From Myxococcales bacterium (GTDB lineage: Bacteria > Myxococcota_A > Polyangia > Polyangiales > Polyangiaceae), in assembly GCA_016706225.1 (NCBI GenBank), contig JADJKB010000013.1:229780-293779 (forward strand): DNA of 64,000 bases. The letters are read 5' to 3'. The notes beneath the pieces were generated by a model. That model had not been told where the DNA came from. It did no database searches and worked only from the letters and a program-made list of their open reading frames with translations. The first letter of the stretch is position 1. The number at the start of each line of letters is the position of its first letter. Below are positions 14,323-22,961 of this stretch, one piece after another. A program made the translations under genes and the position numbers.

Positions 14323-16244
14323 AGCGTGTCGCTGCCGCCGCCGCGATCGCCGTCGCCTGTTCGTCGGGCTCCGGAAGCTCCCCCACTGAACCCGCTCCGG
14401 TCCACGTGATCGTCCGGGCCAAGGTCGGTTCACGGCTCGACGTGCGTCGCGCCAGCATCGAACCCAACGCGGCGCTGCGGCTCACCAGAAAGGCACTCGA
14501 TCAGCTCGAGCTGGAGCTGCGCCCCGGCAGCGGTCCGCTGCGTCTCAGCCTCGAAGGTGCGTGCCCGGCGGAGCTCAGTCTGGCCGACGCCGCCCCGGGT
14601 GATCGGCGGACCATCACCCTATCGCCGTGGCTGTCGGTGGCGGGCGGCGATCTCACGCAGGTCGGCTTCGACGCGCCGTTCACGATCACCCTCTCGCCGG
14701 GCTGCCGTGACGCATTGAGCAGCAAGGTGGAGTGGTCCCAGACCGGCGGCTCACCCGTGACGACGACCAGCGAGCAGAATGGCTTCGTGCTCCACGGCCG
14801 CACGCCCGCGTTCTCCGGTGAAATCCCGCCGGGCATCGTGCCGATCTCCCAGCGCACGCGGGGCGAGCTGCTCTTCCTCGCAAAATCCGGCGACCATTCA
14901 CTCACGGTCAGGGTGTCCGCAGCCGCGCGTTCATCGGGGCTCCCGAGCCTGGGGGTCTCACAACGCGTGCTGCTCGGGGGCAAAGCGTGGCGGGTGAAAG
15001 AGCGCGCGAAGGACGGCCACGCCGAGGTGAGCGTGCAAGGGAAGTACTCGCTCTTTCAGCCCGATGCCCGGGGGCGCTGGGTGCTCGAGGACGAAAGAAA
15101 ACAGGAGCTGTCGTTGGTCGTCGGCACCCACGCGGACACGCTGCTCGATTGTGGGCGCGCCGACTGTCACGCCCGACAAACCGAAGCCGTGAAGAGCTCG
15201 CGCATGACCCACGTGTTCGAGCGTGGGCTCCGCGGTCAGATCTCCGGGTACAGCGTCGACTGCGCGCTCGCCTGTCACACCGCCGGCGAACCCGGAATCG
15301 CAGACGGTGGGTTCAGCCAGCTCAGCAACGAGCTGGGCCGGAGCGGAGTCTTCGACCTCGAGCCAAACGCGTGGGACGAGCTGCCCCGGGCCTTGCGCCG
15401 CTTGGGCGGTGTGACCTGCACCGCGTGCCATGGCCCGGGCGCCATCCCGGAGCCGTCGGCGCGCTGGGCCATTCTGCGCACCGACGTGTGCGCGACCTGC
15501 CACGACGCACCCCCGCGCTACGGGCACGTCCAGGCCTGGAACACCACGGCCATGTCCCGCGCGGATCACGATGATCGCGCCCGCCGCGAGCCCGCCTGTC
15601 GAGCGTGTCACACGACCGCCGGGTTTCTGGCAAAGCTGAACCTGCGCCAGGACCAGAACCCTCCGGAGCTCGAGCTCGGCATCGGTTGCGCAGCCTGTCA
15701 TGCGCCCCATGCCGACCATCAAGAGCCGAGACTGCTGCGCCAGGTCAGCCTGCCGCCCGGCCTTCAGCTGCCCGAGAGCGCAGCGCCGAGCCGCGTCTGC
15801 GTCGGCTGCCACAGCGGCGACAGCGCCTCCGCCGCCAGTGTGTTGTTCGGACCCGAGCCGCCGGGCGCCCACGCAAGTGTGGCCAAGGGCTGCATCGGCT
15901 GTCACGCCGGCGTGCGCGGAAAGTCGGGCGAACGCGGCGGCAATCACAGCTTCGCGGTCGATCGAGCCCGCTGTTCGCAGGGCTGTCACCAAGAGGGTGT
16001 GCCCGTGACCGATCCGGCGCTGCGAGCGCGCGCCCTGGCGTTGTTCGAGCGCCTCGGCGGCTCGCTCGAGCCGCGGCGTCCGTCGCATGCCGGCAAATTG
16101 CCCAAACCGGTCATGGAGCAGTTTCGCGAGGCGCTCGCGCTGGTCTGCATGGTGATCGACGATCGCGCCGTTGCGGTTCACGACGCCAAACGCGTGCGAG
16201 CGCTCCTCAGCCGTGCCGAGAGTCTGCTGGGCGGCGCGCGTTGA
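14319..16244 (+). CDS. Multihaem c-type cytochrome lipoprotein
   Basis: 641 residues. Signal peptide with lipobox AVAC, an N-terminal beta-rich region of about 260 residues, then a haem-rich domain. I count six canonical CxxCH sites (CTACH, CATCH, CRACH, CAACH, CVGCH, CIGCH), two CxxxCH (CALACH, CSQGCH) and one CxxxxCH (CGRADCH), nine potential haems. Such multihaem proteins move electrons across the periplasm or to the outside. The lipid anchor and the coupled MopE-like and Cys-rich lipoproteins point to a surface assembly. The TTG start (14319) overlaps the previous stop as TTGA; the hydrophobic segment directly follows, which supports this choice. Confidence 0.88.
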   Translation: MKRVAAAAAIAVACSSGSGSSPTEPAPVHVIVRAKVGSRLDVRRASIEPNAALRLTRKALDQLELELRPGSGPLRLSLEGACPAELSLADAAPGDRRTITLSPWLSVAGGDLTQVGFDAPFTITLSPGCRDALSSKVEWSQTGGSPVTTTSEQNGFVLHGRTPAFSGEIPPGIVPISQRTRGELLFLAKSGDHSLTVRVSAAARSSGLPSLGVSQRVLLGGKAWRVKERAKDGHAEVSVQGKYSLFQPDARGRWVLEDERKQELSLVVGTHADTLLDCGRADCHARQTEAVKSSRMTHVFERGLRGQISGYSVDCALACHTAGEPGIADGGFSQLSNELGRSGVFDLEPNAWDELPRALRRLGGVTCTACHGPGAIPEPSARWAILRTDVCATCHDAPPRYGHVQAWNTTAMSRADHDDRARREPACRACHTTAGFLAKLNLRQDQNPPELELGIGCAACHAPHADHQEPRLLRQVSLPPGLQLPESAAPSRVCVGCHSGDSASAASVLFGPEPPGAHASVAKGCIGCHAGVRGKSGERGGNHSFAVDRARCSQGCHQEGVPVTDPALRARALALFERLGGSLEPRRPSHAGKLPKPVMEQFREALALVCMVIDDRAVAVHDAKRVRALLSRAESLLGGAR

Positions 16245-16334
16245 GCGGGCGCGAGCGCTGAAAATCCTGCAGCAGCCTGGCTACGCCACTTCGAGCATGG
16301 CGTGTCCGCCCGACCCACTCTACCCTGGTCGCCG

Positions 16335-16793
16335 ATGTCAGAGAGCCTTCAGGATCGCTACGCGCCGAACAACCTTTGTTTCGGCTGCGGGCCCGCCAAT
16401 GACAAGGGCCTGCGCATCAAGAGCCGCGTGCTGGGCGACGAGCTGATCGCCGAGTTCACACCGGAGCCGCACCATCAGGCCTTCGGCGGCGTGCTCAACG
16501 GAGGCATCGTGGGGGCACTGCTCGACTGCCACAGCAACTGGGCGGCGGCCCACGCCCTGATGCAGTCGAAGGCCCTCGAACACCCACCCTGCACGGTCAC
16601 GGCGGAGTTTCACGTCAAGCTGCGTGCACCCACACCGATGTCCCCGGTGTCGCTGCGCGCGAAGGCCGTCTCCGTCGAGGGGGACAAGGTCGTCGTCGAA
16701 GCCAGCCTCGAGGCGAATGGCAAGACCACCGCCACCTGCCGCGGGGTGTTCGTCTCGGTGAAGGAAGGCCACCCGGCCTTCCACCGCTGGTGA
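16335..16793 (+). CDS. Hotdog-fold thioesterase, PaaI-like
   Basis: 152 residues from ATG 16335; a GTG at 16302 would add 11 residues with no better ribosome site. The N-terminal CFGCGPANDKGLRI and the NGGIVGALLDCHSN helix are typical of the 4HBT/PaaI thioesterase superfamily, which hydrolyses acyl-CoA or aryl-CoA thioesters in the cytoplasm, usually as a tetramer. The C-terminus shows the standard beta strands (VTAEFHVKLRAP, VVVEASLEANGK). Substrate unknown. It converges on the Gld-like ABC operon with ten bases between the stops. Confidence 0.85.
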   Translation: MSESLQDRYAPNNLCFGCGPANDKGLRIKSRVLGDELIAEFTPEPHHQAFGGVLNGGIVGALLDCHSNWAAAHALMQSKALEHPPCTVTAEFHVKLRAPTPMSPVSLRAKAVSVEGDKVVVEASLEANGKTTATCRGVFVSVKEGHPAFHRW

Positions 16794-16803
16794 GCGCCCG
16801 CGC

Positions 16804-17844
16804 TCAGGGCGCTTTGACGACCGAGCCCAGATCCTGCTCCACCTGCTCGGCCACGCTGCTGATCACCTCGGCGTACCAGCGCGTGTATTCGGTCTTCACC
16901 AGATACTTCGGCTTGCCGTTCTCGCCGGGAGCTTTGTAGAGCTCCAGGTAGCCGAGCTTGCGACCCCCTTTGCCGCCGAGCTCGACCTTCACGATGCTCG
17001 CTTCAGCGGAGAGCTGCGCGCCGGGGTTCTCGACGAACGCAACGATTCGCAGGCGATCGAGCTTCGTCATCCAGTTGCCCGCGGTCTCGTCCAGGCTCAT
17101 GGGCGTCTGGGCATCGGCCCAGCCGTCCTTCTTGTCCTCGAGGCGAACGACGTCGCGCGACAGGGTGCCGCGGGAGATCTTCGCGCTCTTGAGCTCGTCC
17201 GGCTCGTAGCCGTGGAGCTTGCGCTCGACCAGCCGCGACTCGGCGAAGAGCACACTCTGCGCGACGTTGCCGCTGATGGCCCACAGCTCACCGTTGCCAT
17301 CCTTGACGTAGCGGTCCCCGCCCCCCGGCGTGGTGCCGCCGAAGATCAGCGTCCGCTCCCGACCGTCGACGGTGATCTTGAGCGTGCCCTCCGGTTTGTT
17401 GAAGCCGAACTCCTCGGCCCGGGCGTCGTCCACCTTGCCGAGCCGCCGCACCGCCAAGAGCGGCGCCACACTCTCGGCCAGCTTCTTTCCCTGCTCGACG
17501 CTGACGAACGTGGTCGACTCTTGTTTCTTCTCGCTCGGCGCGGCGCTCGGACCGGCATCGGCTGCGCCGGCGTCGCCGTGGGGAGAAGGCGGCTTCACCT
17601 CGATGGTCTTGTCGACGCTGCCCACGTACCAGAGCCCGTTGCTGTCTTTGCGCCGCTCGAGCCGCACCGAGCGGTTCTCCGCTTCGAAGGAGATCTTCTC
17701 GACGCCCTCGGCGGAGCCGCCCCAGACCTCGACATCGCCCTTCTGGTTGGCGGCCGGGTCTTTGCGCGTCCAGACCACCAGCGCGACGGTCGAAGCCAGA
17801 CCGAGCGCCAGCAAGTGCCATGACAGAGCTCTCCAGGAAATCAC
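16804..17844 (-). CDS. DUF4340 protein of Gld-like ABC exporter operon
   Basis: 346 residues: one N-terminal membrane anchor (WHLLALGLASTVALVVW) followed by a periplasmic region with the repeated beta pattern of DUF4340, including WYVGSVDK and the FGGTTPGGGDRYVKDG segment. DUF4340 proteins regularly accompany GldA/F/G-type ABC systems; here it is the last gene of a four-gene operon and overlaps the GldG-like gene by four bases. Function unknown; it probably forms part of the periplasmic face of the transporter. A Pro/Ser-rich insert lies at about residues 88-110. Confidence 0.87.
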   Translation of the reverse strand: MISWRALSWHLLALGLASTVALVVWTRKDPAANQKGDVEVWGGSAEGVEKISFEAENRSVRLERRKDSNGLWYVGSVDKTIEVKPPSPHGDAGAADAGPSAAPSEKKQESTTFVSVEQGKKLAESVAPLLAVRRLGKVDDARAEEFGFNKPEGTLKITVDGRERTLIFGGTTPGGGDRYVKDGNGELWAISGNVAQSVLFAESRLVERKLHGYEPDELKSAKISRGTLSRDVVRLEDKKDGWADAQTPMSLDETAGNWMTKLDRLRIVAFVENPGAQLSAEASIVKVELGGKGGRKLGYLELYKAPGENGKPKYLVKTEYTRWYAEVISSVAEQVEQDLGSVVKAP

Positions 17845-20240
17845 GCCGCACCTGCCTTCTTGCTCTGCTTGCGCCGGCGGCGTGAGAACGCCAGACCGGC
17901 TCCGAGGACCAGCGCCGGCGCGCCGAAGATGGTCGCGTAGAACCAGACCAGATCTTTCTGTTTGGTGTGCTCGATGCGCACGTCTTCTTCGGTGTTGACC
18001 TCGCCGGAGAAACTCTCTTCTCCGCCGAGCCAGCGCACCGCGTCGGCAAACAGCACCTGGTTGGCCACGACGTTCGCCAACACCACGTCCGTGATCGCGT
18101 CAGCATCGGCGAGCACGAAGGCCCGCATCTCGTCCGGATCGGACTTGTCCGACTTCTTGTCGTCCTTCTTCTCCGGCTCGGGCTTCTTCTTGAGCGCCTC
18201 GCCGGTGCGCGGCCGGGTAATGGCCGCTGCCAGGTTGAACGTGCCGGGTTTTTCGTCGGCATCGGCGCGGTAGTTCTTGTTGACGTCCGCAAAGGTCCCG
18301 AGGGCCGTACGCAGCGCAAAGTCGACCTTCTCGGTCGCGCCGCTGGCGCGCTCCAGGCTGCCGGCACCAAAGACCGCGACGGCGGCCCGCGCCGAGTTGC
18401 GGCTGAGGGTCGACACCGAGGCGTGGGACGAAAATCGATTGGTCACGAGCAGCGTGCGGTCCGAGTCGTTGTAGCGCCGGCGCACGTGCTGTTTTTCGTT
18501 CGCGAGCAGGGTCGGCGAGAACTCGATCCCCACGATGCGACCGAGGGCGACCAGGCCCTTCGCCTGCGCCGGGACGGCGGGAGCCGGCGCCGCTTCCGGT
18601 TTCGGAGCGGGGCCAGGGTGCGCCGAGCCGGAGGCGGCCGGGTGCGCCGAAGGCGCCGGTGTCGCCGACGGCGCCGGCTTGGCGGACGGCGCGGCGGGCG
18701 CGGGCTTCGGCGCGGGTTTTCCGGACGGCGTGGGCTTGGATGAGGGCGCCGGTGGGACCGCTGCCGCAGACCCGCTCGTGGCTGGTGCGGGGTTCGCCGG
18801 CTCTGGCTCCGCCGGCTCTTCATCGCCCGTCGCTGCTTTGCCGGTCTCCGCCCAGGACATGCCCTCCGGATCGAGCGCGACGAAGAGCTTGCCGCCGCGG
18901 CTGGCGTAGCGCGAGAGCGCGGCGACCTCCTCGTCGGCAAACGACTCGGTCGGACCGAGCGACAGCACCACGTCCGCGTCGTCGGGAACTTCACTGCCGA
19001 GCCCCTGCGACAGTCCCAGATCCTTGATCAGGTAGTTCTGTTTTTGCAGGATCGTGCGCGCGATGCGCACCGCGCGCTCCCCGCCGTCGCCCTGCGCCGG
19101 ATCGTTGAGCTCACCGTGCCCGACAGTCAGGTAAGCAATGCGCCGAGCGCGCACGATCTTCAGCAGCTTCTCCTGAAAATCGCGGTCCAGGGTCTTCAGC
19201 TTCGGGCGCGCGTTCTTCTCGTCGATGCCGATGGTCAGGCTCTCGGTGACCGAGCCCTTGGCCAGGACGATCACGTTGTTCTGAGTGGCCTTCAGCTTTT
19301 TCGCACGCTTGGGCACCAGCAGCCGGTCGGTGATCTCGATCTTGAGGTTCGGCACACCCCGCCCGAGCTCGCCGAGGTAACTCTGCACCTCGGAGCGGAT
19401 CTCGTTCACCTCGGGGAAAAAGGCCACGACCTCCAGGGGTTCGTTCAGGCTCTCGGCGATCTTGCGGGTCGAGTCGCTGGGACGCGAGGTCTTGAAATAC
19501 GAATAGTCGACCTTCGTCCCGACCTTGTCGGCCGAGTAGACGAACAGCGCGCCGTAGATGGCCGCGAGCACCAGCGTCAGGCCGCTGACCGCGGCGGCCC
19601 GCACCCGACGCGCCTCCGGGCGCTCGGCGTGTCGCATCGGGAACAGCGCGGCCTCGGCGAATGCCATCGGCACGACGGCGACCAGGACCAGGGCGACCCA
19701 GACGATGGAGAGCACGCCTCGCACGCGCTCGCCGGTGTCGGGCGAGAGCGCAATCAGCCCCGACTTCTCCCAACCCCAATCGCTGGTCAGGAAATAGAGC
19801 GCGAGGGCGGCCACTCCGAGCACACTGAGCGCGCCCAGCAACCGTTCGATGTCACTGCGCTCGCCGCCCATGCGGAAGCGCGGCATGAATCTGACTGCGG
19901 TTGCGCCGCTCACGGCGCCGAGACCCGCGAAGGTCACGACCCAGCGCAGGGTCGCCATGGGTTCGAGCACGTGCTCACCCAGATAAACGAGCAACATGCC
20001 CACCAGGAAAGCCGGCACGACCCAGAGCGGAGCCGCACGCTTCGCACCCGGCTCGGGCGCGGGGTCCACCGCCGGTGCCGGCGCGTCACTGCTGCGAGCG
20101 GGCGGCGGGTCCGACGCGGACTCGCGGCTCTCGGCCTTGGGCGCGGGCGGCGGGTCACTCCGCTCGGCCTCGGTGTCGTGCTCGTCGTGTTCGTCGCCGA
20201 CTTCCGGCGACGATTCGCGGTCTTCGTCCTTCACCGCCAT
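17841..20240 (-). CDS. GldG-like ABC transporter auxiliary membrane protein
   Basis: 799 residues. An acidic Pro/Ala-rich cytoplasmic N-terminus (about 1-70) is followed by five membrane segments (about 70-245), then the large GldG-like periplasmic domain (PF09822-type; YFKTSRPSDSTRKIAESL and YLTVGHGE) and a final C-terminal membrane helix with a basic tail. A striking insertion of about 80 residues made of Pro, Ala, Ser, Lys and Gly (around 480-560) interrupts the periplasmic domain. In Bacteroidetes GldG is needed for gliding, but related ABC_transp_aux proteins are widespread and their cargo is unknown. It overlaps the permease by ten bases and the DUF4340 gene by four. Confidence 0.88.
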   Translation of the reverse strand: MAVKDEDRESSPEVGDEHDEHDTEAERSDPPPAPKAESRESASDPPPARSSDAPAPAVDPAPEPGAKRAAPLWVVPAFLVGMLLVYLGEHVLEPMATLRWVVTFAGLGAVSGATAVRFMPRFRMGGERSDIERLLGALSVLGVAALALYFLTSDWGWEKSGLIALSPDTGERVRGVLSIVWVALVLVAVVPMAFAEAALFPMRHAERPEARRVRAAAVSGLTLVLAAIYGALFVYSADKVGTKVDYSYFKTSRPSDSTRKIAESLNEPLEVVAFFPEVNEIRSEVQSYLGELGRGVPNLKIEITDRLLVPKRAKKLKATQNNVIVLAKGSVTESLTIGIDEKNARPKLKTLDRDFQEKLLKIVRARRIAYLTVGHGELNDPAQGDGGERAVRIARTILQKQNYLIKDLGLSQGLGSEVPDDADVVLSLGPTESFADEEVAALSRYASRGGKLFVALDPEGMSWAETGKAATGDEEPAEPEPANPAPATSGSAAAVPPAPSSKPTPSGKPAPKPAPAAPSAKPAPSATPAPSAHPAASGSAHPGPAPKPEAAPAPAVPAQAKGLVALGRIVGIEFSPTLLANEKQHVRRRYNDSDRTLLVTNRFSSHASVSTLSRNSARAAVAVFGAGSLERASGATEKVDFALRTALGTFADVNKNYRADADEKPGTFNLAAAITRPRTGEALKKKPEPEKKDDKKSDKSDPDEMRAFVLADADAITDVVLANVVANQVLFADAVRWLGGEESFSGEVNTEEDVRIEHTKQKDLVWFYATIFGAPALVLGAGLAFSRRRRKQSKKAGAA

Positions 20241-20953
20241 CGGCGTGCCTCCAGGCTCTTGGTGGCCGCCAGCAAGAAGAAGTAGGTCACGGCCAGGTAG
20301 TAGACGACGCCACTGAGCTGCAAGATCCCGTTCATGAATGGGCGGAAGTTCTCGTGGTGGATCGCCAGCGAAGACAGCACGCGGTTCAGCGGTGGATCGA
20401 CCGCCTTGGCCACGGCCCAGAGCAGCACCATGGGCGCCAAGATCAGCGCGCCGATCAGCGCGGCGACGACCTGGGAGCGGGCGACCGCCGACGCGAACAG
20501 GCCGATGGCCAGCGACGCCGCGCCCAGCAAGAGCAGCCCGGCGTAGCCCACCACGATGTGCCCCACACTGACCTTGCCGTTGACGAAGATCAGGAGCGGC
20601 ATGTAGAGCGTGAAGAGCGTCATCAACGCGAGCACCCCGAAGGCCGACACGAATTTTCCCGCGACGATCTCGCCGTCTTTGATCGGCGAGGTGTTGAGCA
20701 GGGTCAGCGTGCCGGTCTGGCGCTCTTCAGCCAGCAGGCGCATGGCCAGCACGATGCCTGCGATCATGGTCGTGCCGCTGGCACCATAGAAGAACTCGCT
20801 CAGCACCTGCGCCGAGACGAGCTTCTCCGTCAGGCCCTTCCAGTAGAAGTAGATGCCGTCGATGAGCAGCGCACCGGCGATGACGATGGCACCGAGGGGG
20901 GAGCGGAGGTAGGCGTTCAGCTCGCGCCGAGCGATCAGCAGGGCTTGGGTCAC
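20231..20953 (-). CDS. ABC-2 type permease, GldF-like
   Basis: 240 residues with six predicted membrane segments, beginning with the soluble ELNAYLRSPLGAIV segment that is typical of GldF/ABC-2 permeases. It forms the membrane channel for the ATPase encoded just upstream; its GTG start overlaps the ATPase stop (GTGA). The operon order is ATPase, permease, GldG-like, DUF4340. The conserved EERQTGTLTLLNTSPIKDGE loop after the third segment is a family landmark seen in Gld-type permeases. The substrate cannot be told from sequence. Confidence 0.92.
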   Translation of the reverse strand: MTQALLIARRELNAYLRSPLGAIVIAGALLIDGIYFYWKGLTEKLVSAQVLSEFFYGASGTTMIAGIVLAMRLLAEERQTGTLTLLNTSPIKDGEIVAGKFVSAFGVLALMTLFTLYMPLLIFVNGKVSVGHIVVGYAGLLLLGAASLAIGLFASAVARSQVVAALIGALILAPMVLLWAVAKAVDPPLNRVLSSLAIHHENFRPFMNGILQLSGVVYYLAVTYFFLLAATKSLEARRWR

Positions 20954-21984
20954 GCTTGCTCCTCCGGCTCGGCGGCCAGCGGCCGGACCTTCTTCTTCTT
21001 TTTCTTCTTGGTCGAGCCGGGCTCCTCGAGGCTGCGGGAGAGCTCCAGGAAGACACTCTCGAGCTCACGCTCGCCGCGGGTGATCTCGAGCAGGCCGAAG
21101 CCCCCTTGCACGACCGCCCGGGTCAGCTCGTCGCGCGTGTCGTGGGCGAGCAGCACCCGGTAGCTCGCTAGCTCGCCGGCTCCCCGGCCCGCGTTCGCTG
21201 CGGCGTCGTCGAGCAGCTCCACGTGGGTCACCCCCGCGACGCCCGACATCAGCTGGGTCGCGCGTTCTCGGCCATCGGCACCCACCTTCAGCACCAGCGA
21301 CAGCCGCATGCCGGAGAGCAGGCGCGCGGACAGCTCCTTCTCGGTGCCGGACGCGACGATCTCGCCGTCCCGGATCACCAGGATGCGGTCGCAGGTCTCG
21401 TGGATCTCGCTCAGGATGTGGCTCGACACCACCACCGTGTGCTCCCCGCCGAGGCTGCGCACGAGGTCACGCATCTCGACGATCTGCACCGGATCGAGGC
21501 CACTGATGGGTTCGTCGAGCACGACGAGCTCGGGCCGGTGGACGATTGCCTGGGCGATACCCACCCGCTGCCGGAAGCCATGCGAGAGCGCGCCGATCGG
21601 CCGGTCGCGTTCGTCGCCGGTCTCGGTCAGCTCGAGGGTCTCGTCAACCCGCTTTTCGACGTCGGCTCCGCGCACGCCGCGCAGCTTGGCGGCGAACGTC
21701 AGATACTCGTCGACGCTCATCTCGGGGTAGACCGGCGGGGTGTCCGGGAGATACCCGATGCGCTTGCGCACCTCGTGCGGGGTCTCGACCACGTCGAGCC
21801 CTGCCACCCGCACACTGCCGCTGGTGGGCAGCAGATCGCAGGCCAAGACGCGGAGTGTCGTGGTCTTGCCCGCGCCGTTGAGGCCGAGCAAACCCACGAT
21901 TTCTCCCTTTTCGATGTTGGCGGACAGCGGGCCCAGCGCCCGCCGATCCCCATAGTATTTGTAAAGCTCGCGGATCTCGATCAC
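20950..21984 (-). CDS. ABC transporter ATPase, GldA-like
   Basis: 344 residues from GTG 21984. Walker A GLNGAGKT, signature LSHGFRQR, Walker B LVVLDEPISGLDP and switch His in SSHIL are all present, so it should be an active ABC-2 exporter ATPase. After the core (to about 230) is a 110-residue regulatory domain and a tail with seven consecutive lysines (STKKKKKKKVRP) followed by acidic residues, which is unusual. The frame is open far upstream to 22467, but that part has no ABC homology and overlaps the neighbouring gene, so the GTG start just before the first beta strand is preferred. First gene of the four-gene operon. Confidence 0.93.
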   Translation of the reverse strand: MIEIRELYKYYGDRRALGPLSANIEKGEIVGLLGLNGAGKTTTLRVLACDLLPTSGSVRVAGLDVVETPHEVRKRIGYLPDTPPVYPEMSVDEYLTFAAKLRGVRGADVEKRVDETLELTETGDERDRPIGALSHGFRQRVGIAQAIVHRPELVVLDEPISGLDPVQIVEMRDLVRSLGGEHTVVVSSHILSEIHETCDRILVIRDGEIVASGTEKELSARLLSGMRLSLVLKVGADGRERATQLMSGVAGVTHVELLDDAAANAGRGAGELASYRVLLAHDTRDELTRAVVQGGFGLLEITRGERELESVFLELSRSLEEPGSTKKKKKKKVRPLAAEPEEQA

Positions 21985-22099
21985 GGCTGACGACTGATCC
22001 TCTGAAGGCCGGCCCGTTTGCCGGACACCCGAACGGTCTGCTCGGGGGCCCCGCGTTACCACAAGAGCGGCCCGCGTGGGGAACCGGAACGCCTGCGGA

Positions 22100-22906
22100 C
22101 TATTCCCTGCGCCCGGCTTTTTCCTTGCCCGGCGCTGGTTCGGCGCCGGAATCCGGTTCGGGCTCGGCCAGCTCGGGCAAGAGCCCGTGAACCTGCCGCA
22201 GGTGGGCCAGGCCCGCCGGCCAGCGCTTGGGCAGGCGACAGAAATAGCGCATGGCCCCGGGCAGCGAGCCGAAGGTGCGCTCCAGAGCGTCGAACCGCCC
22301 CTCGATGTTCTTGCGCAGCGGCGGAGGCGAGCGCGGATCGGCGCGGAACACCCGCACGTAGTCGAGCAGTCGCTGGTGGTAGTCCGGCTCCTCGACGATG
22401 GCAGAGATCGAATGCGCGCGCGGATGCGTTCCGTCGAGCATCTCCGTGAGCTGACGCTCGAGGGCATCGAGCCCAGCGTCGTGAAGCATCAGCAGCTGCA
22501 GGTCGTACACGGGGTTGGCGTGCACGACCTGCATCAGGTGACCGATGATGGCGTCGCGTTCGCTGAAAAATCCGACCGGATCACCCAGACCCGCTGGGTC
22601 GTCGAGGAAGCGCAAGACCTGATGGAAGGTGTAGTCGATGCCTTGTTCCGCGTAGTAGTCGGCGGCGGCGGGCGAGATCCAGAACCGCAACATGTCGATG
22701 GCGCCCACGGTGAGCTGCACGTCGTTGGGGACGGCGTCGACGAGACCCAGAGCACGCAGTCGCTCGAGCTGTATGCGATGCCGGCGCCCTGCGTAGCGGC
22801 CGAGGAGAAATGCGACCCGCGCGCTCTTGGCGGGCCAGCCCGAGAGCGGACCCGCGGCTCGGCGAAGCAGGCGCAAGGCCGGCTCGGTGCGACGCGCCGT
22901 CGACAT
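22100..22906 (-). CDS. Conserved-looking helical protein, unknown function
   Basis: 268 residues from ATG 22906, chosen because upstream codons overlap the divergent QueG gene. Predicted mostly alpha-helical; segments such as DMLRFWISPAAADYYAEQG, RFLDDPAGLGDPVGFFSERD and PDYHQRLLDYVRVFRADP look like a real globular protein with no signal peptide or membrane segment. The C-terminus ends in a Pro/Glu-rich stretch. I do not recognise it. It is divergent from the queG gene with 55 bases between the starts, and lies upstream of the ABC operon on the same strand, with about 115 bases between. Confidence 0.72.
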   Translation of the reverse strand: MSTARRTEPALRLLRRAAGPLSGWPAKSARVAFLLGRYAGRRHRIQLERLRALGLVDAVPNDVQLTVGAIDMLRFWISPAAADYYAEQGIDYTFHQVLRFLDDPAGLGDPVGFFSERDAIIGHLMQVVHANPVYDLQLLMLHDAGLDALERQLTEMLDGTHPRAHSISAIVEEPDYHQRLLDYVRVFRADPRSPPPLRKNIEGRFDALERTFGSLPGAMRYFCRLPKRWPAGLAHLRQVHGLLPELAEPEPDSGAEPAPGKEKAGRRE

Positions 22907-22961
22907 CGATGACCCGAGGTTCTGTCGTACAGGCCGGCTTGTCGAGGGGTAACATCGGCCC

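Noticed and set aside
20950..22467. A longer ATPase starting at 22467.
   Set aside because: The extension overlaps the neighbouring gene on the same strand and has no ABC-like sequence.
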